Position numbers and translations under genes: made by a program. The notes below the pieces were generated by a model. It saw nothing but the letters and a program-made list of their open reading frames with translations. It searched no databases and was not told the origin of the DNA. 64,000 nucleotides of DNA from Arthrobacter sp. PM3 (GTDB lineage: Bacteria > Actinomycetota > Actinomycetes > Actinomycetales > Micrococcaceae). Positions 28,077 to 37,399 of the stretch are shown one piece after another. Positions within the stretch are counted from its first letter, which is position 1. Every line of letters starts with the position of its first letter. The stretch spans positions 1,531,637-1,595,636 of the forward strand of contig NZ_CP022314.1 in assembly GCF_003352915.1 (NCBI RefSeq), read 5' to 3'.

Positions 28077-29090
28077 TCAGGCGGACTGCGCCCGGTAGGC
28101 AGCCAGGGTCGACCGTTCCTTCTCCGGGCTCAGTCCCGCCTTGCGTTCCCGGGCCAGGCCGCGCTTGCGCTCGTCACTGAGGGTGTCGCGCAGCGTCTGT
28201 GCCCAGGGCCGGAGCCGGAGGCCGGCCGCCAGCGCTGCATCGTTGCTCCGGGCCGCGAAGCCCTCGTGGCCCGGCGGCAGCCACAGCGGCAGCGAGTCGG
28301 GGCCGGCCCAGTAGTTCACGCCCTGCCCTGCCAGCCAGCCACCCGGGGCCGCGGTCACCTCCGCCGTCCGGCCCGTGAGGCGCAGGCATTCGTCCAGGTA
28401 CGCGGCAAACGGCACGGCCTCGCCGACGGCGTTCAGGGCGCCCGTGACGCCCTTCTCCGCCGCGGCCACGATCCAGGCCGCGAGGTCCCGCACGTCGATG
28501 ACCTGGGTGGAGTCCCCGGGGATGTCCGGGACCAGGACCGGATCATCGTCCCGGGCGAATCGGGCAGGCCAATAGCCGTACCGGTCCGAGCCGTCACCCG
28601 GCCCGCCGATCAGCCCCGCGCGGCAAAGGTGCGCCTTGTCCGGCGCGAGTCCCGTCGCCCACTGTTCGATCGCGGACTTGGCCTCGCCGTAGTTCTCCGG
28701 CGTCAGGGCGGTGCCCGGTGCCAGTGGAGGCAGGACCGGAGCGTCCTCCCCGGCGCCGGGAACCGAGTGATCCGCATAGACCGAGCAACTGGACACGACA
28801 GTCCAGTGCCTGGCCGTTGGCGCAAGGACATCGAGTGCCTCGCGGCCCTGTTCCGGATCCCGGGTGACGTCGATGACGGCGTCCCAGCCGCCCGGGCCCC
28901 GGCTGCCTGCCGCCACGGCCGCATAGGCGGCGTGTCCCCTGGTCCGGTCCGACTGCACCCATGTGGCTCCGCGGGGCGGGGCGGCAACGCTTCCGCGGGC
29001 CAGGCAGGTGACGTCGTGCCCGGCGGCCAGGGCTTGCCCGGCGATTTCGGAAGACAGGAAGGCCGTACCGCCAAGAACCAGGATGCGCAT
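28077..29090 (-). CDS. NAD-dependent epimerase/dehydratase family protein
   Basis: An extended short-chain dehydrogenase of 337 residues with the N-terminal cofactor loop LGGTAFLSSEIA, close to the GGTGFLG motif of reductases acting on sugar nucleotides or mRNA-binding-type relatives. The usual catalytic YxxxK is seen only as NYGEAKSAIE near residue 130, so a related active site is possible. The substrate is unknown. Start: TACCGT lies seven bases before ATG 29090; a GTG three codons upstream is the alternative. Confidence 0.82.
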   Translation of the reverse strand: MRILVLGGTAFLSSEIAGQALAAGHDVTCLARGSVAAPPRGATWVQSDRTRGHAAYAAVAAGSRGPGGWDAVIDVTRDPEQGREALDVLAPTARHWTVVSSCSVYADHSVPGAGEDAPVLPPLAPGTALTPENYGEAKSAIEQWATGLAPDKAHLCRAGLIGGPGDGSDRYGYWPARFARDDDPVLVPDIPGDSTQVIDVRDLAAWIVAAAEKGVTGALNAVGEAVPFAAYLDECLRLTGRTAEVTAAPGGWLAGQGVNYWAGPDSLPLWLPPGHEGFAARSNDAALAAGLRLRPWAQTLRDTLSDERKRGLARERKAGLSPEKERSTLAAYRAQSA

Positions 29091-29097
29091 GGGTGCC

Positions 29098-29103
29098 ACG
29101 GTA
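29098..29103 (-). promoter_or_regulatory. Leaderless-type -10 of the epimerase gene
   Basis: TACCGT on the minus strand ends 7 bases before ATG 29090. Confidence 0.4.
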
Positions 29104-29227
29104 CGGCGCTAATGTTGAAAGGGAACAGAGCGTTATGCGGCCGGCGAACGCCAACGCGCAGGCCGAACAGCAGCCCGGCAGCGATTAACAACCCGCAGGG
29201 ACCAGGAGCAAGGAGCCAGCCCCACCG

Positions 29228-29887
29228 ATGTACAGCATGACAACAGCCGATCCCATCACTCTTTCGGAAATTTCGACGGTCAATTTCCCGGGGGTCCTTA
29301 TCAGCATCGGCGTCGGCGTTGCGGTGTGGCTCGTGGCGTCCTTCGTGATTTCCGGGATCACCAAGCGTGTCGCCCAGGGCAGCACCTTCTTCAAGAAGCG
29401 GCACTTCCGCTGGGTGACCCCGGCGCTCCGGGCGCTGGACCACGAGCGCCGGGTCCAGCGGGCCAACACGATCGGTGCCCTCCTCAGGAGCGTGGTGGGC
29501 GTCCTGGTGGCCGCACTGACCATCATGTATGTGCTCAAGAACCTGAATGTGGACATCGCACCGCTGCTGACCAGCGTGGGTATTCTCGGTATCGCCATCG
29601 GCTTCGGCGCCCAGCAGCTGATCCGCGACTTCCTGGCCGGCATCTTCATCACCCTCGAGGACCAGTACGGGATCGGCGACGTGATCGAGACCTCCGAGGT
29701 GGTGGGCGTCGTCGAGTCCATGAACCTGCGGATCACCCGGGTCCGCGCCGAGGACGGCGCCATCTGGTACTTGCGCAACGGCGAAATCCTGCGCGTGGGC
29801 AACCGGTCGCAGGGCACCTACATCCCGCCGGAGGAGCCGCCGGCGGATGAGCCCGACACCGCACCCCAGCAGCAGGCCGGAGAATAG
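29228..29887 (+). CDS. Small-conductance mechanosensitive channel (MscS) family protein, short form
   Basis: A 219-residue membrane protein. Two helices (about 20-42 and 79-100) precede the pore-lining helix and beta-domain signature of MscS (GILGIAIGFGAQQLIRDF then LEDQYGIGDVIE). The lower alpha/beta cytoplasmic domain of full-length MscS is missing, and the protein ends in a Pro/Glu-rich tail. Release of solutes on hypo-osmotic shock is the family role. ATG 29228 lies 13 bases past an AAGGAGCC. It ends 4 bases before the haemoglobin gene, so the two form an operon. Confidence 0.88.
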   Translation: MYSMTTADPITLSEISTVNFPGVLISIGVGVAVWLVASFVISGITKRVAQGSTFFKKRHFRWVTPALRALDHERRVQRANTIGALLRSVVGVLVAALTIMYVLKNLNVDIAPLLTSVGILGIAIGFGAQQLIRDFLAGIFITLEDQYGIGDVIETSEVVGVVESMNLRITRVRAEDGAIWYLRNGEILRVGNRSQGTYIPPEEPPADEPDTAPQQQAGE

Positions 29888-29891
29888 AGCC

Positions 29892-30350
29892 ATGACCATT
29901 CCCAGCGCCGGCGAACCCCGGCAGCCCCGCCAGCTCCTGCAGAACGATCCGTTCAGCCAGCCAGGCTACACCGACAACTTCTACGACGCCGTCGGCGGAC
30001 ACGAGACTTTCGTGAAGCTCATCGACGTGTTTTACGACGGCGTGGCGACTGACCCGCTGCTGCGTCCCATGTATCCGGAGGAGGATCTCGGCCCGGCCAA
30101 GCGGCGCTTCCTGATGTTCCTGGAACAGTACTGGGGCGGCCCGACGACGTACGGCGAGGAGCGCGGGCACCCCCGGCTGCGGATGCGCCACATGCCGTTC
30201 CGTGTGACGCCGGAGGCGAAGGACCGGTGGCTGCACCACATGCGCGCCGCCGTGGACGCCCTGGACCTGCCGCCGTTGTACGAGGGAACGCTCTGGGACT
30301 ACATGGAACGGGCCGCGCTCTCGATGGTCAACAGCCCGTCGGACGCCTAG
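29892..30350 (+). CDS. Group II truncated haemoglobin (GlbO type)
   Basis: A 152-residue protein with the 2-over-2 globin fold of group II. FYDAVGG lies at the start of helix B and VFYDG soon after. The proximal His is in RMRHMPF, and the helix-G Trp is in RWLHHM, a group II marker. Such proteins bind oxygen and handle reactive oxygen or nitrogen species. It follows the MscS gene after 4 bases and is probably read from the same transcript. A clear terminator closes the unit. Confidence 0.92.
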   Translation: MTIPSAGEPRQPRQLLQNDPFSQPGYTDNFYDAVGGHETFVKLIDVFYDGVATDPLLRPMYPEEDLGPAKRRFLMFLEQYWGGPTTYGEERGHPRLRMRHMPFRVTPEAKDRWLHHMRAAVDALDLPPLYEGTLWDYMERAALSMVNSPSDA

Positions 30351-30362
30351 GCCCGGACAGGG

Positions 30363-30406
30363 AAAGACCCCGGAGGCACTTGGGGGAATGTCTCCGGGGT
30401 CTTTCT
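30363..30406 (+). terminator. Intrinsic terminator after the haemoglobin gene
   Basis: AAAGACCCCGGAG at 30363-30375 pairs fully with CTCCGGGGTCTTT at 30392-30404, 13 base pairs with a 16-base loop and a short T-run. Confidence 0.85.
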
Positions 30407-30583
30407 GCCTAAATAATACCCAGCCGGGTATGGGGGTGCAAGTTCGGTTTTGCGCCCAGGCTGGAGGCCAACCGGCGCACCTTTTTCGTCGCCGGGACGA
30501 CGGCGGGGCGGTGGGCATCCTGAAGCTCGTGGTCCTTGAACGGATGGCTTTCCGGGGCCCACAGTGGGCACTTCGGGCGGGTC

Positions 30584-30589
30584 TAAGCT
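30584..30589 (+). promoter_or_regulatory. Leaderless-type -10 of the CG0192-like gene
   Basis: TAAGCT ends 7 bases before ATG 30597. Confidence 0.45.
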
Positions 30590-30596
30590 GGCGGTC

Positions 30597-31223
30597 ATGG
30601 CGATCATTCATCAGGCGACCCTCACCCCGACGAAAATGGAACTCCTCGAACGCTGGCTGCCCGGCCGGCCTTGGCTCCCGGACTCGGGATCGGCGCCGGA
30701 GAAGGTGGGCCACTTCCGCTTCGACGATCCCGGCGGCGAGGTCGGCTTGGAGACGATCCTGGTGCGCTCCGGCGGCGCCGTCTTCCAGGTCCCGCTAAGC
30801 TACCGCGGCGCTCCCCTGGTCGGCGCCGACGGCTTCCTTGTCGGGACGTTGGAACATTCGGTGCTGGGAACGCGCTGGGTCTACGACGCCTGCGCGGACC
30901 CCTGCTACGTCCGTGCCCTGGCCGGGGCGGTCCTGGCCGGCCAGCCCCAGGCGAAGCACTATCTGCAGGTCGACGGCGCCGAGAAGGTGCTTCCCGAATC
31001 CGTACTCGTACACAGCACGGAAGCGGCAGCGGCGGCCGTGCCCGACGTCGAGGACGTCACGGTCGAGGAGACCCGGGAGGGATCGGTGATCCGGTCCGGG
31101 GAACTGAGAATCGTGGTGCGGCGGCGGCTTGACGCGGCGGAGGAACCGGCCGCGCGGGCCCTCATCGGGACCTGGGAGGGCCAGGAAACGCCGGTCACGC
31201 TCGCCGTCGTGACCGCCGCCTGA
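30597..31223 (+). CDS. CG0192-related / maltokinase N-terminal cap-like domain protein
   Basis: A 208-residue protein beginning with an IHQATLTPTKMELLERWL segment and a WLP region that resemble the N-terminal cap of actinobacterial maltokinases, but without the kinase domain. Standalone relatives are annotated as CG0192-related proteins. The function is unknown; a carbohydrate link is only suggested by the cap resemblance. TAAGCT seven bases before ATG 30597 supports this start over the longer frame. Confidence 0.75.
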   Translation: MAIIHQATLTPTKMELLERWLPGRPWLPDSGSAPEKVGHFRFDDPGGEVGLETILVRSGGAVFQVPLSYRGAPLVGADGFLVGTLEHSVLGTRWVYDACADPCYVRALAGAVLAGQPQAKHYLQVDGAEKVLPESVLVHSTEAAAAAVPDVEDVTVEETREGSVIRSGELRIVVRRRLDAAEEPAARALIGTWEGQETPVTLAVVTAA

Positions 31224-31250
31224 GCGCGGCGGGCGGGGAAACCCGTTCTG

Positions 31251-31910
31251 CTAGAGTCCGGAGCCGGTCCGGACTAGCACGTGGCCGCGGTCGCCGCTGA
31301 GGCGGAACCAGCGCCCGGCCCGGAATAGCCGCTGCTCGCCGTCGGCCAGGAAACCCAGGGTGAGCCCGGCGAAAGCGGCGCCGGCCGGGAGCCCGCCGGC
31401 CTCGGGCAGTTCACGGCCCCATACCGTCGCCCGGGCGTTGTTGACGATCAGGGCGCCGGGCTTGTCCGGGATGATCGCGGAGATCTCGCGGATGCCGGCT
31501 TCCGCAGCGGCGCGCAGGACAGTGTCATGGAGGGCGCCAAGCGGTTCCCAGCCTGTCCGCGGTGCCCCGATTCCGGCCCAGGACTCACTGACGGTCATCG
31601 GCGGGACGGGAAGTTCGACGTCGTGCTCGCCCGCCCGGGCCAGGCGGTCCAGCACGGCGGAGAGCGGCACGGTCACGTCGGTGTCCGCCGGCTGCGCCAG
31701 CGCCATGGTGCGCAGCCCCAGAATGGTGGGCGTCGATTCGCCGAGGAGCCGCGGGCGCAGGACACAAACATAGGCCGCCAGCACCGGCCCCGTGGCCTGG
31801 AGCCGGATGGCACCGTCCTCAACGGACTTGGCCCGTGTGGCGAAGGTACGCAGATCGGCGAGGTCGCGGGGATCGGTGAAGTGCAGGGGCTGGGTTAGGA
31901 CATCAGACAC
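31251..31910 (-). CDS. Conserved protein of unknown function
   Basis: A 219-residue protein that I do not assign to a named family. It has no signal peptide, membrane segment or cofactor motif that I can see. Features are an aspartate-rich DPRDLADLRTF start, a central alternating hydrophobic region (VLAAYVCVLRP) and an FLADGEQRLF strand near the C-terminus. Codon use is like its neighbours, and a minus-strand TAAAGT lies 6 to 11 bases upstream of position 31911, supporting expression. It is divergent from the thioesterase gene. Confidence 0.7.
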   Translation of the reverse strand: MSDVLTQPLHFTDPRDLADLRTFATRAKSVEDGAIRLQATGPVLAAYVCVLRPRLLGESTPTILGLRTMALAQPADTDVTVPLSAVLDRLARAGEHDVELPVPPMTVSESWAGIGAPRTGWEPLGALHDTVLRAAAEAGIREISAIIPDKPGALIVNNARATVWGRELPEAGGLPAGAAFAGLTLGFLADGEQRLFRAGRWFRLSGDRGHVLVRTGSGL

Positions 31911-32015
31911 ACCACCGACTTTACCGGCTGCGCTTCTATGGAGCCGCGCCCGCCTCCACGGAGCCCGGCTTTTTGACGTCGCGGTTTTGGCGCCGCCTTT
32001 GCCAGTGTTGCCTTT

Positions 32016-32043
32016 TTGACAGAGTCACGGCGCCGTCTAGAGT
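32016..32043 (+). promoter_or_regulatory. Leaderless promoter of the thioesterase gene
   Basis: A perfect TTGACA (32016-32021) and TAGAGT (32038-32043) are separated by 16 bases. The -10 ends 6 bases before ATG 32050. This is the clearest complete leaderless promoter in the window. Confidence 0.8.
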
Positions 32044-32049
32044 CAGACC

Positions 32050-33000
32050 ATGACTGAAGCCGACGCCGGACTGCAGGGCCTGCCGGCCCAGGACCCCACT
32101 GCACTGCTCATCCAACTCCTCAACCTTGGCGAGCTCGAAGGCGCGCGCACGGACGAGGACATCTTCATGGGCCCCTCGCAGCGGCAGCCGCGGCAGCGCG
32201 TCTTCGGCGGTCAGGTGCTGGCGCAGTCCCTGATTGCCGGCAGCCGCACGGTCGAACCGGAGCGCAGCGTGCACTCCATGCACGGCTATTTCCTCCGGCC
32301 GGGCGACGCCAACAAACCGATCACCTTTGGCGTGCAGCGTCTGCGCGATGGCCGGTCCTTCTCGGCGCGCCGGGTCCACGCCTACCAGGAGGGCATGCCC
32401 ATCCTGTCGATGATCGCCTCGTTCCAGGCCGAGGACAAAGGCATCGACCACCAGTCGGAAATGCCCGCCGGGATCCCGGACCCCGAGTCGCTGCCCAGCA
32501 CCGCGGACCTGCTGGGCAAAATCGACCACCCTGTGGCCCGGCACTGGGCCTATGAACGGCCCTTCGACATCCGCCATGTCGACCCCGCCCTGTACGTTTC
32601 GGCCGAGGGACGCAAGGAAGCCCGCAACGCGGTCTGGATGAAGACCTTCGGCCCGATGCCCGACGACGCCGGCCTGCACCGGGCCGCCCTGGCCTATGCG
32701 AGCGACTACACCCTGCTGGAGTCGATCCTCCGCAGGCACGGGATGAGCTGGATTACGCCCGGAATGTCCGTGGCGAGCCTGGATCACGCCATGTGGTGGC
32801 ACCGGCCGGTCCGGGTGGACGAATGGCTCCTGTACGTCCAGGAATCCCCCAGCGCCCAGGGTGCCCGGGGCCTGGCCACCGGCAGGATCTTCAGCCGCGA
32901 CGGCCGGCACGTGGCCACGGTGGCGCAGGAAGGCATGATCCGCGTCCCCAGCGACCAGGCGGACAAGTCCGCAGGGGCCGTCCAGTCCGCTGTCCTGTAG
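32050..33000 (+). CDS. tesB: Acyl-CoA thioesterase II (TesB family)
   Basis: Double hot-dog thioesterase hydrolysing acyl-CoA to fatty acid and CoA, 316 residues. The first hot-dog includes RVFGGQVLAQSL and the HSMHGYFLRPGD segment. The second includes the conserved catalytic Asp in ASLDHAMWWHRP, with WLLYVQESP and the final GRHVATVAQEGMIR strand. It belongs to the TesB/ACOT8 group found beside fatty-acid and amino-acid catabolism, though none lies next to it here. The start is fixed by a near-consensus leaderless promoter. Confidence 0.94.
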   Translation: MTEADAGLQGLPAQDPTALLIQLLNLGELEGARTDEDIFMGPSQRQPRQRVFGGQVLAQSLIAGSRTVEPERSVHSMHGYFLRPGDANKPITFGVQRLRDGRSFSARRVHAYQEGMPILSMIASFQAEDKGIDHQSEMPAGIPDPESLPSTADLLGKIDHPVARHWAYERPFDIRHVDPALYVSAEGRKEARNAVWMKTFGPMPDDAGLHRAALAYASDYTLLESILRRHGMSWITPGMSVASLDHAMWWHRPVRVDEWLLYVQESPSAQGARGLATGRIFSRDGRHVATVAQEGMIRVPSDQADKSAGAVQSAVL

Positions 33001-33061
33001 AGGACCGTCCTGCAGCACCCCGCCGCCATTCCTGCCGGGCCGGGAAATGCGCTGGATATGC

Positions 33062-33093
33062 AAAAAGCCGGCCCCCTCGGGGGCCGGCTTTTT
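33062..33093. terminator. Bidirectional terminator between tesB and ettA
   Basis: A perfect stem of AAAAAGCCGGCCCCC with its complement GGGGGCCGGCTTTTT around TC, giving A- and T-runs on both sides of the G+C stem. Confidence 0.93.
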
Positions 33094-33121
33094 GCCGTGC
33101 GGACTTAGTCGCGGGTCTGTC

Positions 33122-34804
<1,683 letters not shown>

Positions 34805-34811
34805 GCCTACA

Positions 34812-34817
34812 AATCTA
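34812..34817 (-). promoter_or_regulatory. Leaderless-type -10 of ettA
   Basis: TAGATT on the minus strand ends 7 bases before ATG 34804. Confidence 0.5.
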
Positions 34818-34957
34818 GTGGTTCGGCCGGGATAACTCACATTCCGGACGGCCCGGATCCGCCCGTTTACGACGCCGGGCGGCGCCGGTCAGCTCCAGCC
34901 GGGGCGTGGCACGGCCGCCCTGTCTCAGTCCCGGTTCAGTCCCCACTCACTCCCCGC

Positions 34958-35596
34958 TCAGTCCTGGACGCCGACGAGGCAGCCGCCGGAGGCCAGGGCA
35001 GGCAGCACACTGACGGCGACACTGCCGCGGCGGATCTGGGCCACGATGCAGCTTCCGCCGTCGCGGACCGCGGCTTCGACGGCGTCGGCGGCCAGACCGG
35101 TGGGCGTCCGGGCCGCCGTCACTTCGACGTCGGCTGCGGGTATTCCGGTGCCGGTCAAAGCCGCGCGGACGTCATCGGTGCGGGGCTCGCCGCCGGCTCG
35201 CGCGGCACCGTCCAGGACCGCCACGACCTTGGATTTCATGTCCGCGACGGCGGTCCCGGCAGCGCCGGTGCGTCCGGAGTCGTTTCGTGAGGTACCCGTG
35301 AGCGGGGCGTCAGTGCGCGGGATCTCAGTGCCCGTGGTGTCAGCCGGCGATGTCGGGGCCGGTAGGGTTTGGGCCGGGTCGGGGACCGAACACGCGGGGA
35401 CTGCCAGCAGGAGCATCACCGTGGCCAATACCACCGCTGCCCGGCCCGGCGAGCGGCCATGCGGGCGGCCATGCGAGCGACCATCCGAACAACGGAGCGT
35501 ACGGCGGCCGGGAGGGTTTACCGCGACCGCGACTGCTGCGGCCATACCGGGCTCGTCAAGAGTCGCGGGTCCGTCGGCGTTCCTGGCGTGCTTCAC
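34958..35596 (-). CDS. DUF6993-type putative lipoprotein
   Basis: A 212-residue protein. A basic N-terminal part leads into a hydrophobic segment (AAVVLATVMLLLAVPACS), with a lipobox-like VPAC placing the modified cysteine around residue 70. A Thr/Pro/Asp-rich linker is followed by a folded C-terminal domain with two cysteines (GGSCIVAQ, GGCLVG), resembling DUF6993. The function is unknown; it is probably anchored to the outer face of the membrane. I favour GTG 35596, which has CACAAT six bases upstream. An ATG at 35545 is the alternative. The longest frame would overlap the SSB gene. Confidence 0.72.
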   Translation of the reverse strand: MKHARNADGPATLDEPGMAAAVAVAVNPPGRRTLRCSDGRSHGRPHGRSPGRAAVVLATVMLLLAVPACSVPDPAQTLPAPTSPADTTGTEIPRTDAPLTGTSRNDSGRTGAAGTAVADMKSKVVAVLDGAARAGGEPRTDDVRAALTGTGIPAADVEVTAARTPTGLAADAVEAAVRDGGSCIVAQIRRGSVAVSVLPALASGGCLVGVQD

Positions 35597-35602
35597 CCGG
35601 TC

Positions 35603-35608
35603 ATTGTG
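35603..35608 (-). promoter_or_regulatory. Possible leaderless-type -10 of the DUF6993 gene
   Basis: CACAAT, one base off TACAAT, ends 6 bases before GTG 35596. Confidence 0.35.
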
Positions 35609-35657
35609 CCATCTGGCGGCCCCCGCCTGCCGCCGCTGCCCGCGCAGTGTCAGGGGT

Positions 35658-36206
35658 TTAGGCTGCGGCGGCTTTGAGTTCGCCTGTTTCCTGGTCCACC
35701 TCCGTTTCCTCGCCTGTCTCGTCATCGACATACGTCACAGGGGCGTCGAAGCCGTCGCCGCCGGCCCCCGACTCCGGAGGCGCGTCGCCGCCTTCGCCGT
35801 GGCCGGGCGCGTCCGGGGCGCCGGGCGTTGCGGCCCCCTGTTTTCCGGCTCCGGCCGTGCGCGTGAAGTTGGCGGATCCCCACATGAGGTCGTGGCCGAC
35901 GGAATCGGCGTCGATTTCCGCGTCGTGGTAGACCCTGCCGTCTTTCTCCCAGCTCCGCATCTTCAGCCGGCCGACAACGATGACCCGCTGGCCCTTCTTG
36001 ACGCTGCAGCCGATGTTGCCGGCCAGCTGCCGGTAGCCCTGGACGGTGAACCAGTTGGTGTTGCCATCGACCCAGGTGCTGGAGGTCCGGTCGTAGCGGC
36101 GGTAGGTGGACCCAAGCCGAAAGGACGCCGTGGCCACACCCCCGGGGGTGGTCGAGCTTCTGATCTCCGTGGCGACGAAGCCCCGGACCGTAATGTTGTC
36201 GCTCAT
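35658..36206 (-). CDS. ssb: Single-stranded DNA-binding protein paralogue
   Basis: A 182-residue protein with an OB fold covering residues 1 to about 108 (ITVRGFVAT, FRLGSTYRRYD, NWFTVQGYRQLAGN, GQRVIVVGRLKMRSWE). A disordered Gly/Pro/Ala tail follows, ending ETGELKAAAA. The acidic tip DDDIPF that recruits repair and replication partners in canonical SSB is absent. This is therefore probably a second SSB, like the SsbB-type paralogues of actinobacteria, rather than the essential one usually found by rpsF. Start ATG 36206 has AGGA seven bases upstream; an ATG two codons earlier is too close to it. Confidence 0.88.
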   Translation of the reverse strand: MSDNITVRGFVATEIRSSTTPGGVATASFRLGSTYRRYDRTSSTWVDGNTNWFTVQGYRQLAGNIGCSVKKGQRVIVVGRLKMRSWEKDGRVYHDAEIDADSVGHDLMWGSANFTRTAGAGKQGAATPGAPDAPGHGEGGDAPPESGAGGDGFDAPVTYVDDETGEETEVDQETGELKAAAA

Positions 36207-36293
36207 TCTCATGTCCTGTCTCGAAGTGTCATGCCCTGCCGGGCAGTTCCAGCATCCTGCCCCCGGCGCCGGACCGGGAGGCCCAGTCGGCGC

Positions 36294-36378
36294 TATGTGG
36301 ACAACGGCGCTTTGTGGACAACTGGACTATGTGGACGACAGGGATATGTGGACGACAGGGATATGTGAATAATTCGGG
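36294..36378. repeat. Five 17-base tandem units built on DnaA-box-like sequence
   Basis: Units start at 36294, 36311, 36328, 36345 and 36362, exactly 17 bases apart. Units 1 and 2 contain TGTGGACAA, the complement of the actinobacterial DnaA box TTGTCCACA. Units 3 and 4 are identical (TATGTGGACGACAGGGA) and differ from that box by one base. Unit 5 is degenerate (TGTGAATAA). The array lies between the SSB paralogue start and the LysR gene stop. Confidence 0.85.
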
Positions 36379-36413
36379 GCACTCGGACGCGAGAAGGCGG
36401 ACTCGTTCGAGGC

Positions 36414-37316
36414 TCAGGGAGCCATGACCGCGGCCCTGCTCCTGACATGCCGCAGGACCGCGGCGAGGGCCGGCCAGTTGCTGTTACCGTGCCGCGTGCG
36501 CGCAAAGGCACGGAGGCGGACGCCGGGCCGGGCGAGCGGGACGAGGGCTACGCCGCGCCGGGGTTGGCGGTCCGAGGGCAGCAGGCCGATCCCCATTCCC
36601 GCGAGGATGAGGTCCTCGACCAGCTCGAGGCTGTCCGCCTGGTGCCTGATCCGCGGCTCAAAGTCAGCCATCGACGAGATCAGCCGCAGGACGTCCTCGT
36701 CCGCCCGGTTTCGCGAGTTGCCGATCCAGTCATGGTCCCGGAAGGCCGCGAAGACTTCGGGAGCGTCGGCGGGAAGGTGTCCACTGGCGCCCTCCGGGAC
36801 GCCGAGGCTCCACGCCGTGCTCCACAGCGGGAACGAGTCAAAAGCAGCGCCGGTGCCGTCCGGCGCGAGGTTGTAGTCATACGTCAGGGCCAGGTCCACG
36901 GTGTCGGACGCAAGGAGGGCAAGGGCCTCGACCGGTTCGTGCTCCCGAACCTCGACTTTCACGTCCGGATGGCTGGAGGCCAGGTCACCGACAATCGGCA
37001 TGATGATTTTGCGGACGGCGGTGACGAATCCGGCCACGCGGACCGTTCCGGCGGGTTCGGCGTCGGCGTCCAGCTCAGCGGTGGCGGCGGCGACAGCGCC
37101 GAGTATAGTCACCGCGTGGTTGGCCAGGCGGCGGCCTGCGGGGGTCAGACGCACGCCACGCCCTGCAGGTTCCAGCAACGGCGTGCCGGTTTCCCGGGCC
37201 AAGGCCGCGATTTGCTGGGAGACGGTCGACGTCGTCGTTCCCAGAGTATCGGCGACATGGCGCATTGAGCCCTGGCGGGCCAGTTCAAGCAGGATTTCAA
37301 GCCGGCGGGTCTCCAT
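36414..37316 (-). CDS. LysR family transcriptional regulator
   Basis: A 300-residue regulator with an N-terminal winged helix-turn-helix (residues about 1-60, GSMRHVADTLGTTTSTVSQQIAAL in two parts) and a periplasmic-binding-like effector domain starting near 90. It is divergent from the EamA-type exporter gene, the classic arrangement in which the regulator controls the transporter. The start METRR at 37316 fits the family; it is preceded by AGGGGG and, six bases upstream, by GACAAT. A longer frame from 37331 is possible. TCCA-N7-TGGA around 37329-37343 could be part of its operator. Confidence 0.88.
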   Translation of the reverse strand: METRRLEILLELARQGSMRHVADTLGTTTSTVSQQIAALARETGTPLLEPAGRGVRLTPAGRRLANHAVTILGAVAAATAELDADAEPAGTVRVAGFVTAVRKIIMPIVGDLASSHPDVKVEVREHEPVEALALLASDTVDLALTYDYNLAPDGTGAAFDSFPLWSTAWSLGVPEGASGHLPADAPEVFAAFRDHDWIGNSRNRADEDVLRLISSMADFEPRIRHQADSLELVEDLILAGMGIGLLPSDRQPRRGVALVPLARPGVRLRAFARTRHGNSNWPALAAVLRHVRSRAAVMAP

Positions 37317-37399
37317 CCCCCTATTGTCCATGTTTAGTGGACGTTTTATGGATGATTATCACGTGGACGTAGACGATCTACCGGCGGTCTACTGGAGCC

